A stretch of 64,000 nt of DNA from positions 1 through 64,000 of the forward strand of contig NZ_AOLY01000039.1 in the NCBI RefSeq assembly GCF_000336635.1, read 5' to 3'. Positions 9,219 through 17,460 of this stretch are shown in pieces; the first letter of the stretch is position 1, and every line of letters starts with the position of its first letter. The stretch is from Haloarcula japonica DSM 6131 (lineage in GTDB: Archaea; Halobacteriota; Halobacteria; Halobacteriales; Haloarculaceae). The notes below the pieces were generated by a model. The model searched no databases. It saw nothing but the letters and a program-made list of their open reading frames with translations, and had not been told where the DNA came from. The translations under genes and the position numbers were made by a program.

Positions 9219-11165
9219 ATGGACGATATCGTCGACCTGGTGACCCGGTCGCTCGCCGACGACACTGCCGCTGAGTTCACTGAGCGGGTCGACGAACAGG
9301 CGATGCAGCTCCGGAGAGCCATCGAGGCCGGGGAGTTCGACAACGAGGCGTTCTCCGTCGGTCTGGAGATCGAGCTGTACGCTATCAACGCGGAGCCGGA
9401 CCCACCCGAACCAGACGAGGAAACAGACGACGAGGGAGTCACCGAAGAGGACCTCGACGACGACCTGAGCGGATCGGACGGAGCGGCTTGGAGCGGCTCA
9501 CTCGACGCGCCGGCGGAGCCAGAAGGTGGCGGTAGCGCATCGCTGGAGCCAAACGGCGACGGGTCGTCGCTGGAACCAGACGAGGGCGACCCTCTGGAAC
9601 CCGCCGGCGGTGAGTCACTGGACCAGAACGCTGGCGAAGCCGCTGACGAGCCCGAAGATTCATTCGGTCCCGGAGAGGGGCCGTCACTCGACATCGACCC
9701 GGACAGCCCGCTGGCCGAGGACGAACCGGAGACGCCCGAGGAAGAGACCGAGCCGGCCGTCGAGTCGTCGGTCGAGGACGAGCCGGACGACGAGCCCTAC
9801 ATGGCCCCCGAGGACTGGGAGGGGCGGCTGACCCGCCTCCCGGACGTGGTGTTCGAGGGCGAGGCCAACAAGGAACTGGGCCTGCACAACGCCGAGGTCA
9901 ACACCGAGCCGAACAGTTTCGACCAGACTGGAATGGAGGTCCAGACGACGGCGGTGGAGATGCAGACGAAACAGGCCCGCCAGCAGGCGAGCAAGCACAA
10001 CTGCGAACTCGTCCTCGACGCGATGTGGACCATTCCGCCCGAGGAGGGCAGCGAGCAGTATCTCTCGGCACACGAGACGAACGACGGCGTCGTCCTCGCG
10101 GACAACATGCGGCAGGCCCCCAGATACGTGGCGCTGGACAACGAGGCGCTCGACCACGCCGGTGGCAGCATCGACTTCGACGTACCGGGGTACACCGGGT
10201 CGTTCCCGACGATTCTGTTCGAGTCGCTGGCCACCTCGATCCAGCCGCACCTCCAGATTCCGGACGCCGGGGCGTTCCCCGAGTACTACAACGCCGCGAT
10301 CCGGACGCTCGGGCCGCTGCTTGCGCTGTCGGTGAACTCGCCGTTCCTCCCGGCGGATATGTATGGCGATACCGACGGCGAGTGGCTCTGTGCGAACACC
10401 CACCACGAACTCCGCATCGCGGCTTTCGAGCAGTCGGTCAATACCAGTGAGAACCCGAAGGTCCGGGTCCCACGGGACCTCGACGACACGACAGACATTG
10501 TCGGCCGCGTCGTCGACGACGACCTGTTCGCGCCGTTCCTCCGGGAGTTCTTGCACGACGATGACCGGGCGGCGTTCGAAGACGAGTTCTGGGAGTTCGA
10601 CCACAAGCGCGGGACCTACTGGCGCTGGCTCCGCTGTGTCGCCGGCGGAACCCCGGTCGAGGGAGCCAGCACCGAGCGGTCGCTCCGTATCGAGTACCGC
10701 CCGCTCCCGACCCAGCCTCACGCCAAGGACATGATCGGGCTGCAGGCGCTGACGGTCGGCCTCATTCGCGGGCTGGTCGTCGCCGACCACCCCGCCGCGG
10801 AACTGCCGTGGCAGGAGGCCAGGCAGAGTTTCTACAGCGCCGCACAGGACGGCTCCGACGCGGACCTATCATGGGTGACGGCCGAGGGCGAGCGGACGGC
10901 CGATCACGAGGAGATTTACGACGAGGTTTTCCAGTACGCCCGTCTGGGGCTGGCCGAGCAGGGCGTGCCCGAGGCTCGCATCGACGAGTATCTTGGCCCG
11001 ATTGAAGCCCGCTACGAAGCCGGCATGACCCCGAGCGACTGGAAGATCGACCGGGTTCGACAATCCCTCGATTCGGGCGACGACCTCTCGACAGCCATCG
11101 AGTCGATGCAGCGGGATTACATCGCGGCGAGCCGCGAACACCATTCCTTCGCGGAGTGGCTGTAA
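9219..11165 (+). CDS. Glutamate-cysteine ligase (GCS2)-like protein with acidic insert
   Basis: A 648-residue protein. The N-terminal helix region runs into FSVGLEIELYAIN (residues 46-58), the Glu-binding strand of the GCS2/ATP-grasp-like glutamine-synthetase fold, which is then broken by about 140 residues made nearly only of D, E, S, G, P and A. The fold resumes at about residue 195 with LPDVVFEGEANKELGLHNAEVN and TEPNSF, and continues through LRIEYRPLPTQP, both typical of the GCS2 superfamily of carboxylate-amine ligases. It could make a gamma-glutamyl amide, and haloarchaea do make gamma-glutamylcysteine, but through another named enzyme, so the substrate stays open. Monocistronic. Confidence 0.78.
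   Translation: MDDIVDLVTRSLADDTAAEFTERVDEQAMQLRRAIEAGEFDNEAFSVGLEIELYAINAEPDPPEPDEETDDEGVTEEDLDDDLSGSDGAAWSGSLDAPAEPEGGGSASLEPNGDGSSLEPDEGDPLEPAGGESLDQNAGEAADEPEDSFGPGEGPSLDIDPDSPLAEDEPETPEEETEPAVESSVEDEPDDEPYMAPEDWEGRLTRLPDVVFEGEANKELGLHNAEVNTEPNSFDQTGMEVQTTAVEMQTKQARQQASKHNCELVLDAMWTIPPEEGSEQYLSAHETNDGVVLADNMRQAPRYVALDNEALDHAGGSIDFDVPGYTGSFPTILFESLATSIQPHLQIPDAGAFPEYYNAAIRTLGPLLALSVNSPFLPADMYGDTDGEWLCANTHHELRIAAFEQSVNTSENPKVRVPRDLDDTTDIVGRVVDDDLFAPFLREFLHDDDRAAFEDEFWEFDHKRGTYWRWLRCVAGGTPVEGASTERSLRIEYRPLPTQPHAKDMIGLQALTVGLIRGLVVADHPAAELPWQEARQSFYSAAQDGSDADLSWVTAEGERTADHEEIYDEVFQYARLGLAEQGVPEARIDEYLGPIEARYEAGMTPSDWKIDRVRQSLDSGDDLSTAIESMQRDYIAASREHHSFAEWL
9376..9800 (+). repeat. Low-complexity acidic coding insert
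   Basis: Within the GCS-like gene, roughly codons 55-193 encode an Asp/Glu/Ser/Gly/Pro stretch with loosely repeated units of the type S-L-E-P-x-G-G/D and E-P-A-G-G-E-S-L. It interrupts a conserved strand-helix element of the fold and must loop out of the domain. Confidence 0.7.
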
Positions 11166-11212
11166 GCGGTCGGCTCCTGCTAGCCCGCCGGGAGTCCTCT
11201 GCCGGATGGCGG

Positions 11213-11221
11213 GTATTTATT
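11213..11221 (+). promoter_or_regulatory. TATA box of the peroxiredoxin gene
   Basis: GGTATTTATT is placed 27-34 bases upstream of the ATG at 11247. Confidence 0.45.
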
Positions 11222-11246
11222 CGGATGACGCCGTTATATTCGGGTG

Positions 11247-11720
11247 ATGGTATCCACAGGCGACACAGCGCCGGACATCTCGGCGACAATCGCGAACGGT
11301 GAGGTAGAGGCCTTCGAACTGAGCGACCACCTGGGCGACGGACCGGTCGTGCTCGCGTTCTTCCCGGGCGCGTTTACGCCGCCATGTTCCAACGAGATGG
11401 TGGCCCTGCAGGAGCACCTCGCGGACTTCCACGACGCCGGCGCGACGGTCCTCGGCGTCAGCGCCGACTCGGCGTTCTCGCTGAACTCCTTCCGCGACGA
11501 GCACGGGCTGGAGTTCGATCTGGTCAGCGACATGGGCCGGTCGGCGATTCAGGACTACGACCTCGAAATTGACATCGAAGACCTCGGGCTGCTCGGCGTC
11601 GCAAACCGCGCCGTGTTTGTCGTCGACAACGATGGCGAAGTCGCCTACAGCTGGGTCGCCGACGACCCGACCAACGAGCCGGACTACGAGGAGCTGCTGG
11701 ACGCCGTCAAATCGGCGTAA
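11247..11720 (+). CDS. Peroxiredoxin (AhpC/TSA, single-cysteine)
   Basis: The 157-residue thioredoxin-fold protein has the peroxidatic motif FFPGAFTPPCSNE with Cys47, matching the peroxiredoxin PxxxTxxC rule. No other Cys exists in the chain, so it is a 1-Cys enzyme or depends on an external thiol for recycling. It reduces peroxides in the cytosol. I chose the ATG at 11247 rather than the GTG one codon earlier because it fits the usual N-terminus (VxxGDxAPD). A T-rich stretch after the stop separates it from the convergent epimerase gene. Confidence 0.93.
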   Translation: MVSTGDTAPDISATIANGEVEAFELSDHLGDGPVVLAFFPGAFTPPCSNEMVALQEHLADFHDAGATVLGVSADSAFSLNSFRDEHGLEFDLVSDMGRSAIQDYDLEIDIEDLGLLGVANRAVFVVDNDGEVAYSWVADDPTNEPDYEELLDAVKSA

Positions 11721-11737
11721 GCGGTCACCGGCCGAAT

Positions 11738-11749
11738 CTGGTTTTTATT
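11738..11749 (+). terminator. T-rich terminator after the peroxiredoxin gene
   Basis: GGTTTTTATTC directly follows a GC-rich segment 20 bases after the stop codon, in the gap between two convergent genes; archaeal RNA polymerase stops at such T tracts. Confidence 0.4.
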
Positions 11750-11763
11750 CTACAACCTCGTAG

Positions 11764-12801
11764 TTACGCGTTTGTCGTCCGCCGAACGCCGGTGCCGGCC
11801 GACACTGCAGTGAGGTCGAACACGTCACCGTCGAGCGGTACGCCGGCGTAGGGGTCTGCTTCCAGCAAGAGCGCCCCGTCGAGGTCGACGTAGTCGACCA
11901 GCGGCGCGAGATGGACCGCCGCGGCGATGCTGGCGTTGGACTCGACCATACATCCAAGCATCAACTCAAGACCATGGGCGTCGGCAGCGTTGAGCAGTCG
12001 GGTTGCAGGCCGGAGGCCGCCGCATTTGACGAGCTTGGCGTTGACGATATCACAGGCGTCAGCGACCCGCGGCACGTTCGACGCGGTGACGCAGGACTCG
12101 TCGGCCGCGACGGGGATGTCGGTCGCGTCGGTCACGCGGCGGAGGCCGTCGATATCGTCGGCCGCGACCGGCTGTTCCAGCATCGTCACGCCAGCGTCGG
12201 TAAGCCAGTCCGCATTCTCAATAGCCTCCTGTGCAGTCCAGGCGGCGTTGGCGTCGACGCGTAGCTCGGCGTCAGGGGCCGCGTCTCGGACCGCATCGAA
12301 TCGCGCCCGGTCGTCCTCAGTCCCGAGTTTGACTTTCAGGTGGCCGAAGCCGTTGTCGACCGCCTCCCTCACTTTCTCGGCCATCCGCTCAGCCGAGTCG
12401 ATGCCGACCGTGTAGGTGGTCGGCGGGACAGCGTCAGGGTCGAGTCCCCACTGACGGTATAGCGGCAGGTCCAACTGCCGGGCGGCGAGGTCGTGGACGG
12501 CGATAGAGAGCGCCATCCGTGCGGCGGGCTGGTCAGGTGCTTGCTCGGCGAGGTCCCGCTCGATGCGCTGCTGGGCATGTGGGTCGCCGATGCGACCGAC
12601 GGTCTCACAGAGCGCGGGCAGCGTTTCAGCCACCGACTGCGCGCTCTCGTCGTAGTACGCCGACGGCGTGACAGCCCCGATACCGGTAGTTCCCTCGTGT
12701 GTGAGTTCCACGATAACCGTCTCGCTGGTCTCACTTGTCTCTCGGGAGATGCCGAACGGATTCGACAGCGGCAGGTCGTAGCGGTCGACGGTCCAGTTCA
12801 T
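11764..12801 (-). CDS. Enolase-superfamily dipeptide/N-acyl-amino-acid epimerase (DgcA-like)
   Basis: The 345-residue protein has the muconate-lactonizing-enzyme subgroup layout: N-terminal capping domain (1-115) then a beta-barrel with the KxK base motif (HLKVKLG, about residues 155-160), metal ligands in LRVDANAAW, MLEQPV and VAADES, and the second base in NAKLVKCGG. Bases on both faces of the barrel fit 1,1-proton transfer, i.e. racemisation, as in L-Ala-D/L-Glu epimerases. Its ATG overlaps the DUF1611 gene by four bases. In marine bacteria the same pair, DgcA and DgcN, degrades D-glutamate through N-acetyl-D-glutamate, and I infer that role here. Confidence 0.85.
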   Translation of the reverse strand: MNWTVDRYDLPLSNPFGISRETSETSETVIVELTHEGTTGIGAVTPSAYYDESAQSVAETLPALCETVGRIGDPHAQQRIERDLAEQAPDQPAARMALSIAVHDLAARQLDLPLYRQWGLDPDAVPPTTYTVGIDSAERMAEKVREAVDNGFGHLKVKLGTEDDRARFDAVRDAAPDAELRVDANAAWTAQEAIENADWLTDAGVTMLEQPVAADDIDGLRRVTDATDIPVAADESCVTASNVPRVADACDIVNAKLVKCGGLRPATRLLNAADAHGLELMLGCMVESNASIAAAVHLAPLVDYVDLDGALLLEADPYAGVPLDGDVFDLTAVSAGTGVRRTTNA

Positions 12802-13808
12802 AGAATGGCGTCCAAGATCTCGTCGGGGACGCCGTGGCGGACCGGGTCAGTCGCTGGTGCGTCCAGAGCGTCGCTGTACTCCGCAACAGCATCCGCGGCC
12901 GCACCGTCGTCGAGGTGGCGCGTGTTCAACATGCCCGCAACGACAGAGGCGTCCGAGATGGGCGCGGCCAGACGCTCGTAGATGTCGACGTACTCGGGGA
13001 GGGGCGGGATATCGAAGGACTCGTAGCCGTGGATGGCCTCGCGGCCGGCCTCGTGGCACATGACGAGCGCATCCGGGACCGACCCGTGGAGGATGCTCGT
13101 CGTCACGCCCGAATAGGCCGGATGGGCGAGCGCACCCTGGCCCTCAACGACGAGGAGGTCCGCCGCCTGCGCTTCTTCGACCAGCCGCTCGACTGCGCCG
13201 GCAGCGTAGTCGGCGATGACGCGATCGATGACGATGCCCCAGCCGGTGATGGCGATACCGGTCTGACCCGTCGGAACAACGGCGGCATCGAGGCCGCGCT
13301 CCCGCGCCGCATCGCGGATCTCAAACGACGCGGTCATCTTCCCCGTCGAGCAGTCAGTGCCGACAGTCGTGACGACCGTCGCGTCCACGTCGCCGGCCGT
13401 TCCCGCTGCCACGGTCAGGTCTTCGGGCGGCTTCCGGAGGTCGTGGAGTTCGGCATCGTGTTCCTCGGCGAGGCGGGCGAACTCCTTGTCGTCAGCCAGG
13501 AAGTCATGCAGTCCCGAGTACACGTCGCAGCCGCGTTCAAGCGCCGTGCGAACGTCCTCGCGCCATGACTCGTCGAACTCGCCGCCGATAGGCGAGATGC
13601 CGATGACGAGCGTGTCCACCTCTGGTGCGTCGGCCATCGACGCGACGATTGGGGCGTCCTGCACGTCCGGCAGCGAATCGTGGACGCGCTGGCCGGCCCG
13701 CTCACGGTCGACAAGTGCTTCCACCGTTCGGTCACCGTACCGCAACAGCCCGACGGCCGTCTTGGCCCGGTCGGGGAAAGCGTCGTGTGTTAAAATGGCA
13801 ACGGCCAT
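12798..13808 (-). CDS. DUF1611 protein (DgcN-like), translationally coupled to the epimerase
   Basis: The 336-residue protein has an N-terminal Rossmann-like domain (1-140, with LVIGISPIGG) and a C-terminal P-loop-like NTPase domain with GTDCSTGKMTAS at about residue 160-170, then VVPTGQTGI and LLVVEGQGAL, the standard DUF1611 pattern. Founding members were of unknown function; DgcN from marine bacteria was reported as an N-acetyltransferase that starts D-glutamate catabolism together with the DgcA epimerase. The stop overlaps the epimerase start by four bases (ATGA), so the two are one translational unit, supporting a shared pathway. A single gene pair without regulator or transporter next to it. 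Confidence 0.88.
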   Translation of the reverse strand: MAVAILTHDAFPDRAKTAVGLLRYGDRTVEALVDRERAGQRVHDSLPDVQDAPIVASMADAPEVDTLVIGISPIGGEFDESWREDVRTALERGCDVYSGLHDFLADDKEFARLAEEHDAELHDLRKPPEDLTVAAGTAGDVDATVVTTVGTDCSTGKMTASFEIRDAARERGLDAAVVPTGQTGIAITGWGIVIDRVIADYAAGAVERLVEEAQAADLLVVEGQGALAHPAYSGVTTSILHGSVPDALVMCHEAGREAIHGYESFDIPPLPEYVDIYERLAAPISDASVVAGMLNTRHLDDGAAADAVAEYSDALDAPATDPVRHGVPDEILDAIL

Positions 13809-13883
13809 AGCCGGACAGAATCGCCGCCCCGCGAAAAAGCTACGGAACCGGCACCGGCCGAGCTGGAATGAACGGATCTCGGA

Positions 13884-14777
13884 CTACGGCACGCGCAACC
13901 GGACAGTCCACAGCGACCGAACGGCGTCGTCGAGCGCTGCGTCGGGCTCCCCGGTCGCGTCGACCGGCTTCGTCGCCGTCGCGAGGTCCTCGAACTCGTG
14001 GATAACTGACCCTTCGCCGACGACGTACAGCCGGTCGGGGGACACTTCCTCGATAGCGGCCCGACAGCGGTCGAGGTGGGAGTCGATCTGTTGGTCCCGG
14101 AGCCGCTCGAATCGGCTCTGTGAGAAGCCGCCCTTCGAGTGCTGGCTTTTCAGCTCCGAGTCGAACCCGTGGAAGGCGGTCCGCTCCCGGCCGTCGTACT
14201 CGCCCATGGCGAACAGGTCTGAGCGAACCAGTGCGACGACGTGCTCGCCGGTCGGTTCGAACCACGACCGCTCCAGCTGGACAGTGTCGGCCCACCCGGT
14301 GAACGGGGACGGCGGCGCGGGGACGGACAGACATGCCGACAGGAGGCCGGCGTCATCCGTCACAGCCAGACACGGCGCGGCGCTGGCGACCAGCGACGCA
14401 CGGTCACCGAACGCGTCCCGAACCGGGCTGGGCAGGGAGCGCTCCGCGTCGACGTAGGCGGTAAAGACCCCCTCTGGTTCTGTCTCGACGGATTCCAACC
14501 GGTCGAGAACCTCACTCAGTCGCGCCCGGCTGAGCGTCTCCTCGGCTCGGAACGTCGATTCACCCTCCTCGTTTTGCAGGCGTTCGACTCGGTCCTGAAG
14601 CTCGGCGACGCGGTCCTCCAGCCGATTGACCTCGGCCTCGGCCTGCTGGCGCTCGGTCGCTGCGTCGGCGCGGCGCTCCTTCTCGGCGTCAAGCTGTCGT
14701 TCGAGGTGATGGTTCTCCTCTTCGAGTTCGGCCACCCGCTCTTTCAGCGACGCCCGTCCCAGCAACCGGTCAAGCAT
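13884..14777 (-). CDS. Vms1/VLRF1-type peptidyl-tRNA hydrolase with N-terminal coiled coil
   Basis: From the ATG at 14777 there are 297 residues. Residues 5-75 are a Glu/Arg/Leu-rich coiled coil. The rest is an eRF1-like alpha/beta domain with the segment S-K-G-G-F-S-Q-S-R (about residue 205-213), the GGxSQxR loop that in yeast Vms1 carries the Gln needed to cut peptidyl-tRNA on stalled 60S subunits. Archaeal and bacterial members of this release-factor-like family are thought to free nascent chains during ribosome rescue. The coiled coil may hold a partner. The frame is open further upstream to 15002, but that part overlaps the next gene and is not expected to be translated. Confidence 0.82.
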   Translation of the reverse strand: MLDRLLGRASLKERVAELEEENHHLERQLDAEKERRADAATERQQAEAEVNRLEDRVAELQDRVERLQNEEGESTFRAEETLSRARLSEVLDRLESVETEPEGVFTAYVDAERSLPSPVRDAFGDRASLVASAAPCLAVTDDAGLLSACLSVPAPPSPFTGWADTVQLERSWFEPTGEHVVALVRSDLFAMGEYDGRERTAFHGFDSELKSQHSKGGFSQSRFERLRDQQIDSHLDRCRAAIEEVSPDRLYVVGEGSVIHEFEDLATATKPVDATGEPDAALDDAVRSLWTVRLRVP

Positions 14778-14826
14778 CGACTGAATGGCAGACGGGGACA
14801 GGCTTAAAAGTGACTTCCGACGTCCC

Positions 14827-15192
14827 TCAGACGGCGGTGTCGGGCAGTGTCGGCGTCCCCTCTGAAATAGAGAGCAGTTGTGCGGCGTGGTCCGCCTTCG
14901 CCAGGAATACCTCTTCGAGGCTGGGCGGGTTCTGGACGTTGGCATCTTCGAGCATCGCTTCGGGAACGACGAGTGTGTCCGCCGGGACCTGTTCGTCCCC
15001 ATGGACGGCGAAGTGCTGGGAGCCGAGTTTCATTACCAGCGGATAGTCTGTGCGTTCGACCCCCTCGCCGGAGGCGTACAACTGTTCGTTCACTCGCTCG
15101 TGCTGCTCGCGACACATCGCGGCCGCCGCGTCGTCTCTCGGTTCGACGTAGAGGCGGCCGAGGTAGTATCCGCGCGAAAACTGTTCGAACAT
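14827..15192 (-). CDS. Haloarchaeal DUF5802-like protein
   Basis: A 121-residue soluble protein beginning MFEQFSRGYYLGRLYVEPRDD, an N-terminus I associate from memory with the haloarchaeal DUF5802 family. No catalytic motif is visible; the body is a mixed alpha/beta domain (YPLVMKLGSQHFAVHGD) with an acidic surface. I chose the ATG at 15192 over the upstream one at 15225, because the family signature starts there. It precedes the Vms1-type gene on the same strand by about 50 bp, so a shared transcript is likely, although no functional link is known. Confidence 0.75.
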   Translation of the reverse strand: MFEQFSRGYYLGRLYVEPRDDAAAAMCREQHERVNEQLYASGEGVERTDYPLVMKLGSQHFAVHGDEQVPADTLVVPEAMLEDANVQNPPSLEEVFLAKADHAAQLLSISEGTPTLPDTAV

Positions 15193-15340
15193 CGGTGCAC
15201 CTGGATGTGTGTCATTGACATACATAAGTGTTCGCCGGCAACCTTTTGCCGTCGTGCAAACAGCGCGGACTCAGGGGCCGGTACCCCGATGCCGGCCTCC
15301 GTCCGACAGGGCTTTGCCACGGCCGGCCCCGAATCGACCT

Positions 15341-15985
15341 ATGAGCGAGCAGCGAGGGCCGTTGCCACGTCGATACGCGCGGTACTATCTGGAACAGACG
15401 CCGAGTCTCGTGTGGCTACTGGTCGTCAACGCCGTCGCAATGCTCGTCGGAGTCCGGTTCTACGTCGAAACGATGCCCGAGGTGTCGACGTTTCTCTGGC
15501 CGCTGTACGCTGATTCGCCGGCGGCACTGTTCCTGATGACGCTCTCAGTAGCTACGCTCTTACCGTTCCTTGGCAGGTCGCTTGACGAGGTCCCGCTGAC
15601 GGTGCCGCTGGCGTATCTCCACACGATTGCGCTGGTTTGGCTCGTCAAGATGGGGCTGTGGACCGTCGTGGCGTTAAACATCGGCTTCGACGCCTACTTC
15701 CCGGCCCCGTGGGCGTATTTCGGCATCATCGTCACCCACCTCGGCTTCGTCGCTGAGGGGCTGTTAGTCCCGCACTACGCCCGGACGACGAAAGGCGCGC
15801 TCGTGACTGCGCTGGTGCTGGCACTCGGTAACGACGTGCTCGATTACGGCTTCGGGTATTATCCGCCGTTGCGATACGACCCAGGACTCGTGTTACCGCT
15901 CGCTACCGTCGCACTCTCGGTGCTGTCGGTGGTGCTGGCCTGGTGGCTGCTTCCGGTGGAGCAGCCGACGCAAAAGGCAGCTTAA
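15341..15985 (+). CDS. DUF1405 membrane protein (YpjA-like)
   Basis: A 214-residue protein with six or so hydrophobic helices (about 25-45, 60-85, 90-115, 120-145, 155-175, 185-205). The pattern RRYARYYLEQTPSLVWLLVVNA at the start, followed by F-L-W-P-L-Y-A-D-S-P, is typical of DUF1405 (PF07187-type) membrane proteins found in haloarchaea and Bacillus. Function is unknown. The in-frame extension upstream to 15209 reads through the divergent promoter region, so the ATG at 15341 is preferred. It is divergent from the DUF5802-like gene. Confidence 0.82.
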   Translation: MSEQRGPLPRRYARYYLEQTPSLVWLLVVNAVAMLVGVRFYVETMPEVSTFLWPLYADSPAALFLMTLSVATLLPFLGRSLDEVPLTVPLAYLHTIALVWLVKMGLWTVVALNIGFDAYFPAPWAYFGIIVTHLGFVAEGLLVPHYARTTKGALVTALVLALGNDVLDYGFGYYPPLRYDPGLVLPLATVALSVLSVVLAWWLLPVEQPTQKAA

Positions 15986-16081
15986 ACACTCTTGGACTAT
16001 CTGCAGTTGTTTCAGTAGTCTGTGAACAACACGAACGAAGGCGTTTCTTTTTGATGTGGGAGGGCAGAAGTAGGGATAGGA

Positions 16082-17389
16082 ATGAGCCAACGCCAGGCCA
16101 CGCTCCTCACCGTGCTGGTCATCGTCGGCACTGTGGCTGTCGGCCTCCCGGCTGTGACAGCACAGGAGACCGCGACGGAGACAGTGGCCACGCAGAACGA
16201 CGCTGCCAGCGGGATGGGAGCGCAGCTCACTGCGTTCTTGCAGTCGAACTCCGCTGCCGCGAACGATACGGTCGAGAACGGGATGTGGCGGTCGGCATAC
16301 AACCAGTCAAACGGAACCGAACGAGCCGAACTAGTCACGGACAGAGCCGGCTCGCTCGAACGCCGACTCGAACGCCTACAGGAGCGGAACGCGACGCTCG
16401 AACAGCGATACGAGAGCGGCACCATCAGTGAGCAGGCCTACGTGGCACAGCAGAGCCGACTCACCGCGGAAATCGCGGGCCTACAGACCGCGATTAACGA
16501 CACCGACACGGCCGCCGAACAGACCGGTGTGAACGACACTGCACTGGAGCGACTGAAACAGAACGCAAGCAAACTTTCCGGCCAGCAGGTCGCATCAATT
16601 GCTCGCGGCATCGCCGGACCGCCAGAGACTGCCGGCCCGGATGAGCAGGGACCACCGGACAACGCTGGCGTCACCCGGAATGAGACAGGACCGCCCGACG
16701 ACGCCGGAGTCAACCGGAGCGAGCAGGGGCCACCAGCCAACACGTCTGGGGAGGGTACCAACGAAAGCGAGCGGGGACCACCCCCTAATGCCCCGGGACA
16801 GCAACGTAACGAGAGCGACCAGGGGCCACCGGACGATGGACCTGACGACGGCGAAAACGAAACCGACGAGTCCAACGGAACAACGCAGGGAGAGGGAAAC
16901 GACAGGGGTAACAGCGACGGAGCCGGGGATGAACGCGACAACGGCGACGATACCGCGGAAGGCAGCAGCGATTCGGGGGAAGGTTCTGACAGCGACGGAA
17001 AAGACAATTCAGCCGATTCGTCGGATTCGGACAACAGTTCTGGCAGTGAGAATACCGACGACTCGGGGGACAATTCTGGCAACGATAATGCCGGCAATTC
17101 CGATAGTAATTCTGGCAATGATAGTGCCGGCGATTCCGACAATAAGTCTGGCAGCGACGATGCCGATGACTCTAGCGACGATTCTGACAGTGACGATACT
17201 GACGGCTCCGACGACAGCGCTGGCAGTGATGGTTCCGACGATGCTGACGGTGGCAGCGACAATGCGAATAACGGTGGAGATAGTGGTGGGCAAGGGAACA
17301 GTGGCGGACAGAGCGGTGATGGCGGAAGCGGCCAGGGGAACGGGAACAGCGGCTCACAGAGTGTGTCGTGGATGGACCAGCTAACGTAG
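16082..17389 (+). CDS. Secreted, Asp/Ser/Gly-repeat surface protein with coiled-coil head
   Basis: The 435-residue protein starts with a Sec signal peptide (hydrophobic stretch about 8-27, then VTAQE). Residues 35-180 are helical and charged (SLERRLERLQERNATLEQRYESG), probably coiled coil. From about 180 there are proline-rich units of the kind GPPxxAGVxRxE/Q, then from about residue 255 a long Asp/Ser/Gly/Asn tail containing exact-length 12-residue repeats. The protein carries over fifteen N-x-S/T sequons, so heavy N-glycosylation at the cell surface is likely. No C-terminal anchor is seen. An ArsR-type regulator gene follows after 70 bp on the same strand. Confidence 0.78.
   Translation: MSQRQATLLTVLVIVGTVAVGLPAVTAQETATETVATQNDAASGMGAQLTAFLQSNSAAANDTVENGMWRSAYNQSNGTERAELVTDRAGSLERRLERLQERNATLEQRYESGTISEQAYVAQQSRLTAEIAGLQTAINDTDTAAEQTGVNDTALERLKQNASKLSGQQVASIARGIAGPPETAGPDEQGPPDNAGVTRNETGPPDDAGVNRSEQGPPANTSGEGTNESERGPPPNAPGQQRNESDQGPPDDGPDDGENETDESNGTTQGEGNDRGNSDGAGDERDNGDDTAEGSSDSGEGSDSDGKDNSADSSDSDNSSGSENTDDSGDNSGNDNAGNSDSNSGNDSAGDSDNKSGSDDADDSSDDSDSDDTDGSDDSAGSDGSDDADGGSDNANNGGDSGGQGNSGGQSGDGGSGQGNGNSGSQSVSWMDQLT
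16611..16850 (+). repeat. Degenerate GPP/AGV peptide repeats
   Basis: Inside the surface-protein gene, six loosely repeated units begin with Gly-Pro-Pro and contain an N-x-S/T sequon (PDNAGVTRNET, PDDAGVNRSEQ, ANTSGEGTNESER, PNAPGQQRNESDQ). Unit length drifts from 14 to 18 residues. Confidence 0.7.
17039..17254 (+). repeat. 36-bp tandem repeat in coding sequence (12-residue period)
   Basis: Six units start at 17039, 17075, 17111, 17147, 17183 and 17219, each opening TCTGGCAR or a close variant (unit five TCTGACAG, unit six GCTGGCAG) and encoding SGxDxAxxSDxx-type 12-mers. Units two to four are the most alike at DNA level, units five and six have drifted. The exact 36-bp period shows recent duplication. 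Confidence 0.85.
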
Positions 17390-17460
17390 CCAGGCAATGC
17401 GCCAGTAAACCGCCCGACGAGAGTCATGCTTTTGAACCGTGACCCGCTACCTACGTATCG

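Noticed and set aside
9684-10790. 368-residue frame antisense to the GCS-like gene
   Set aside because: No start context or family match, and GCS-type motifs are all on the plus strand.
16440-17427. 329-residue Ser/Pro/Leu-rich antisense frame to the surface protein
   Set aside because: The regular repeat structure on the plus strand (12-residue period, signal peptide, sequons) explains the sequence; the minus frame is its complement.
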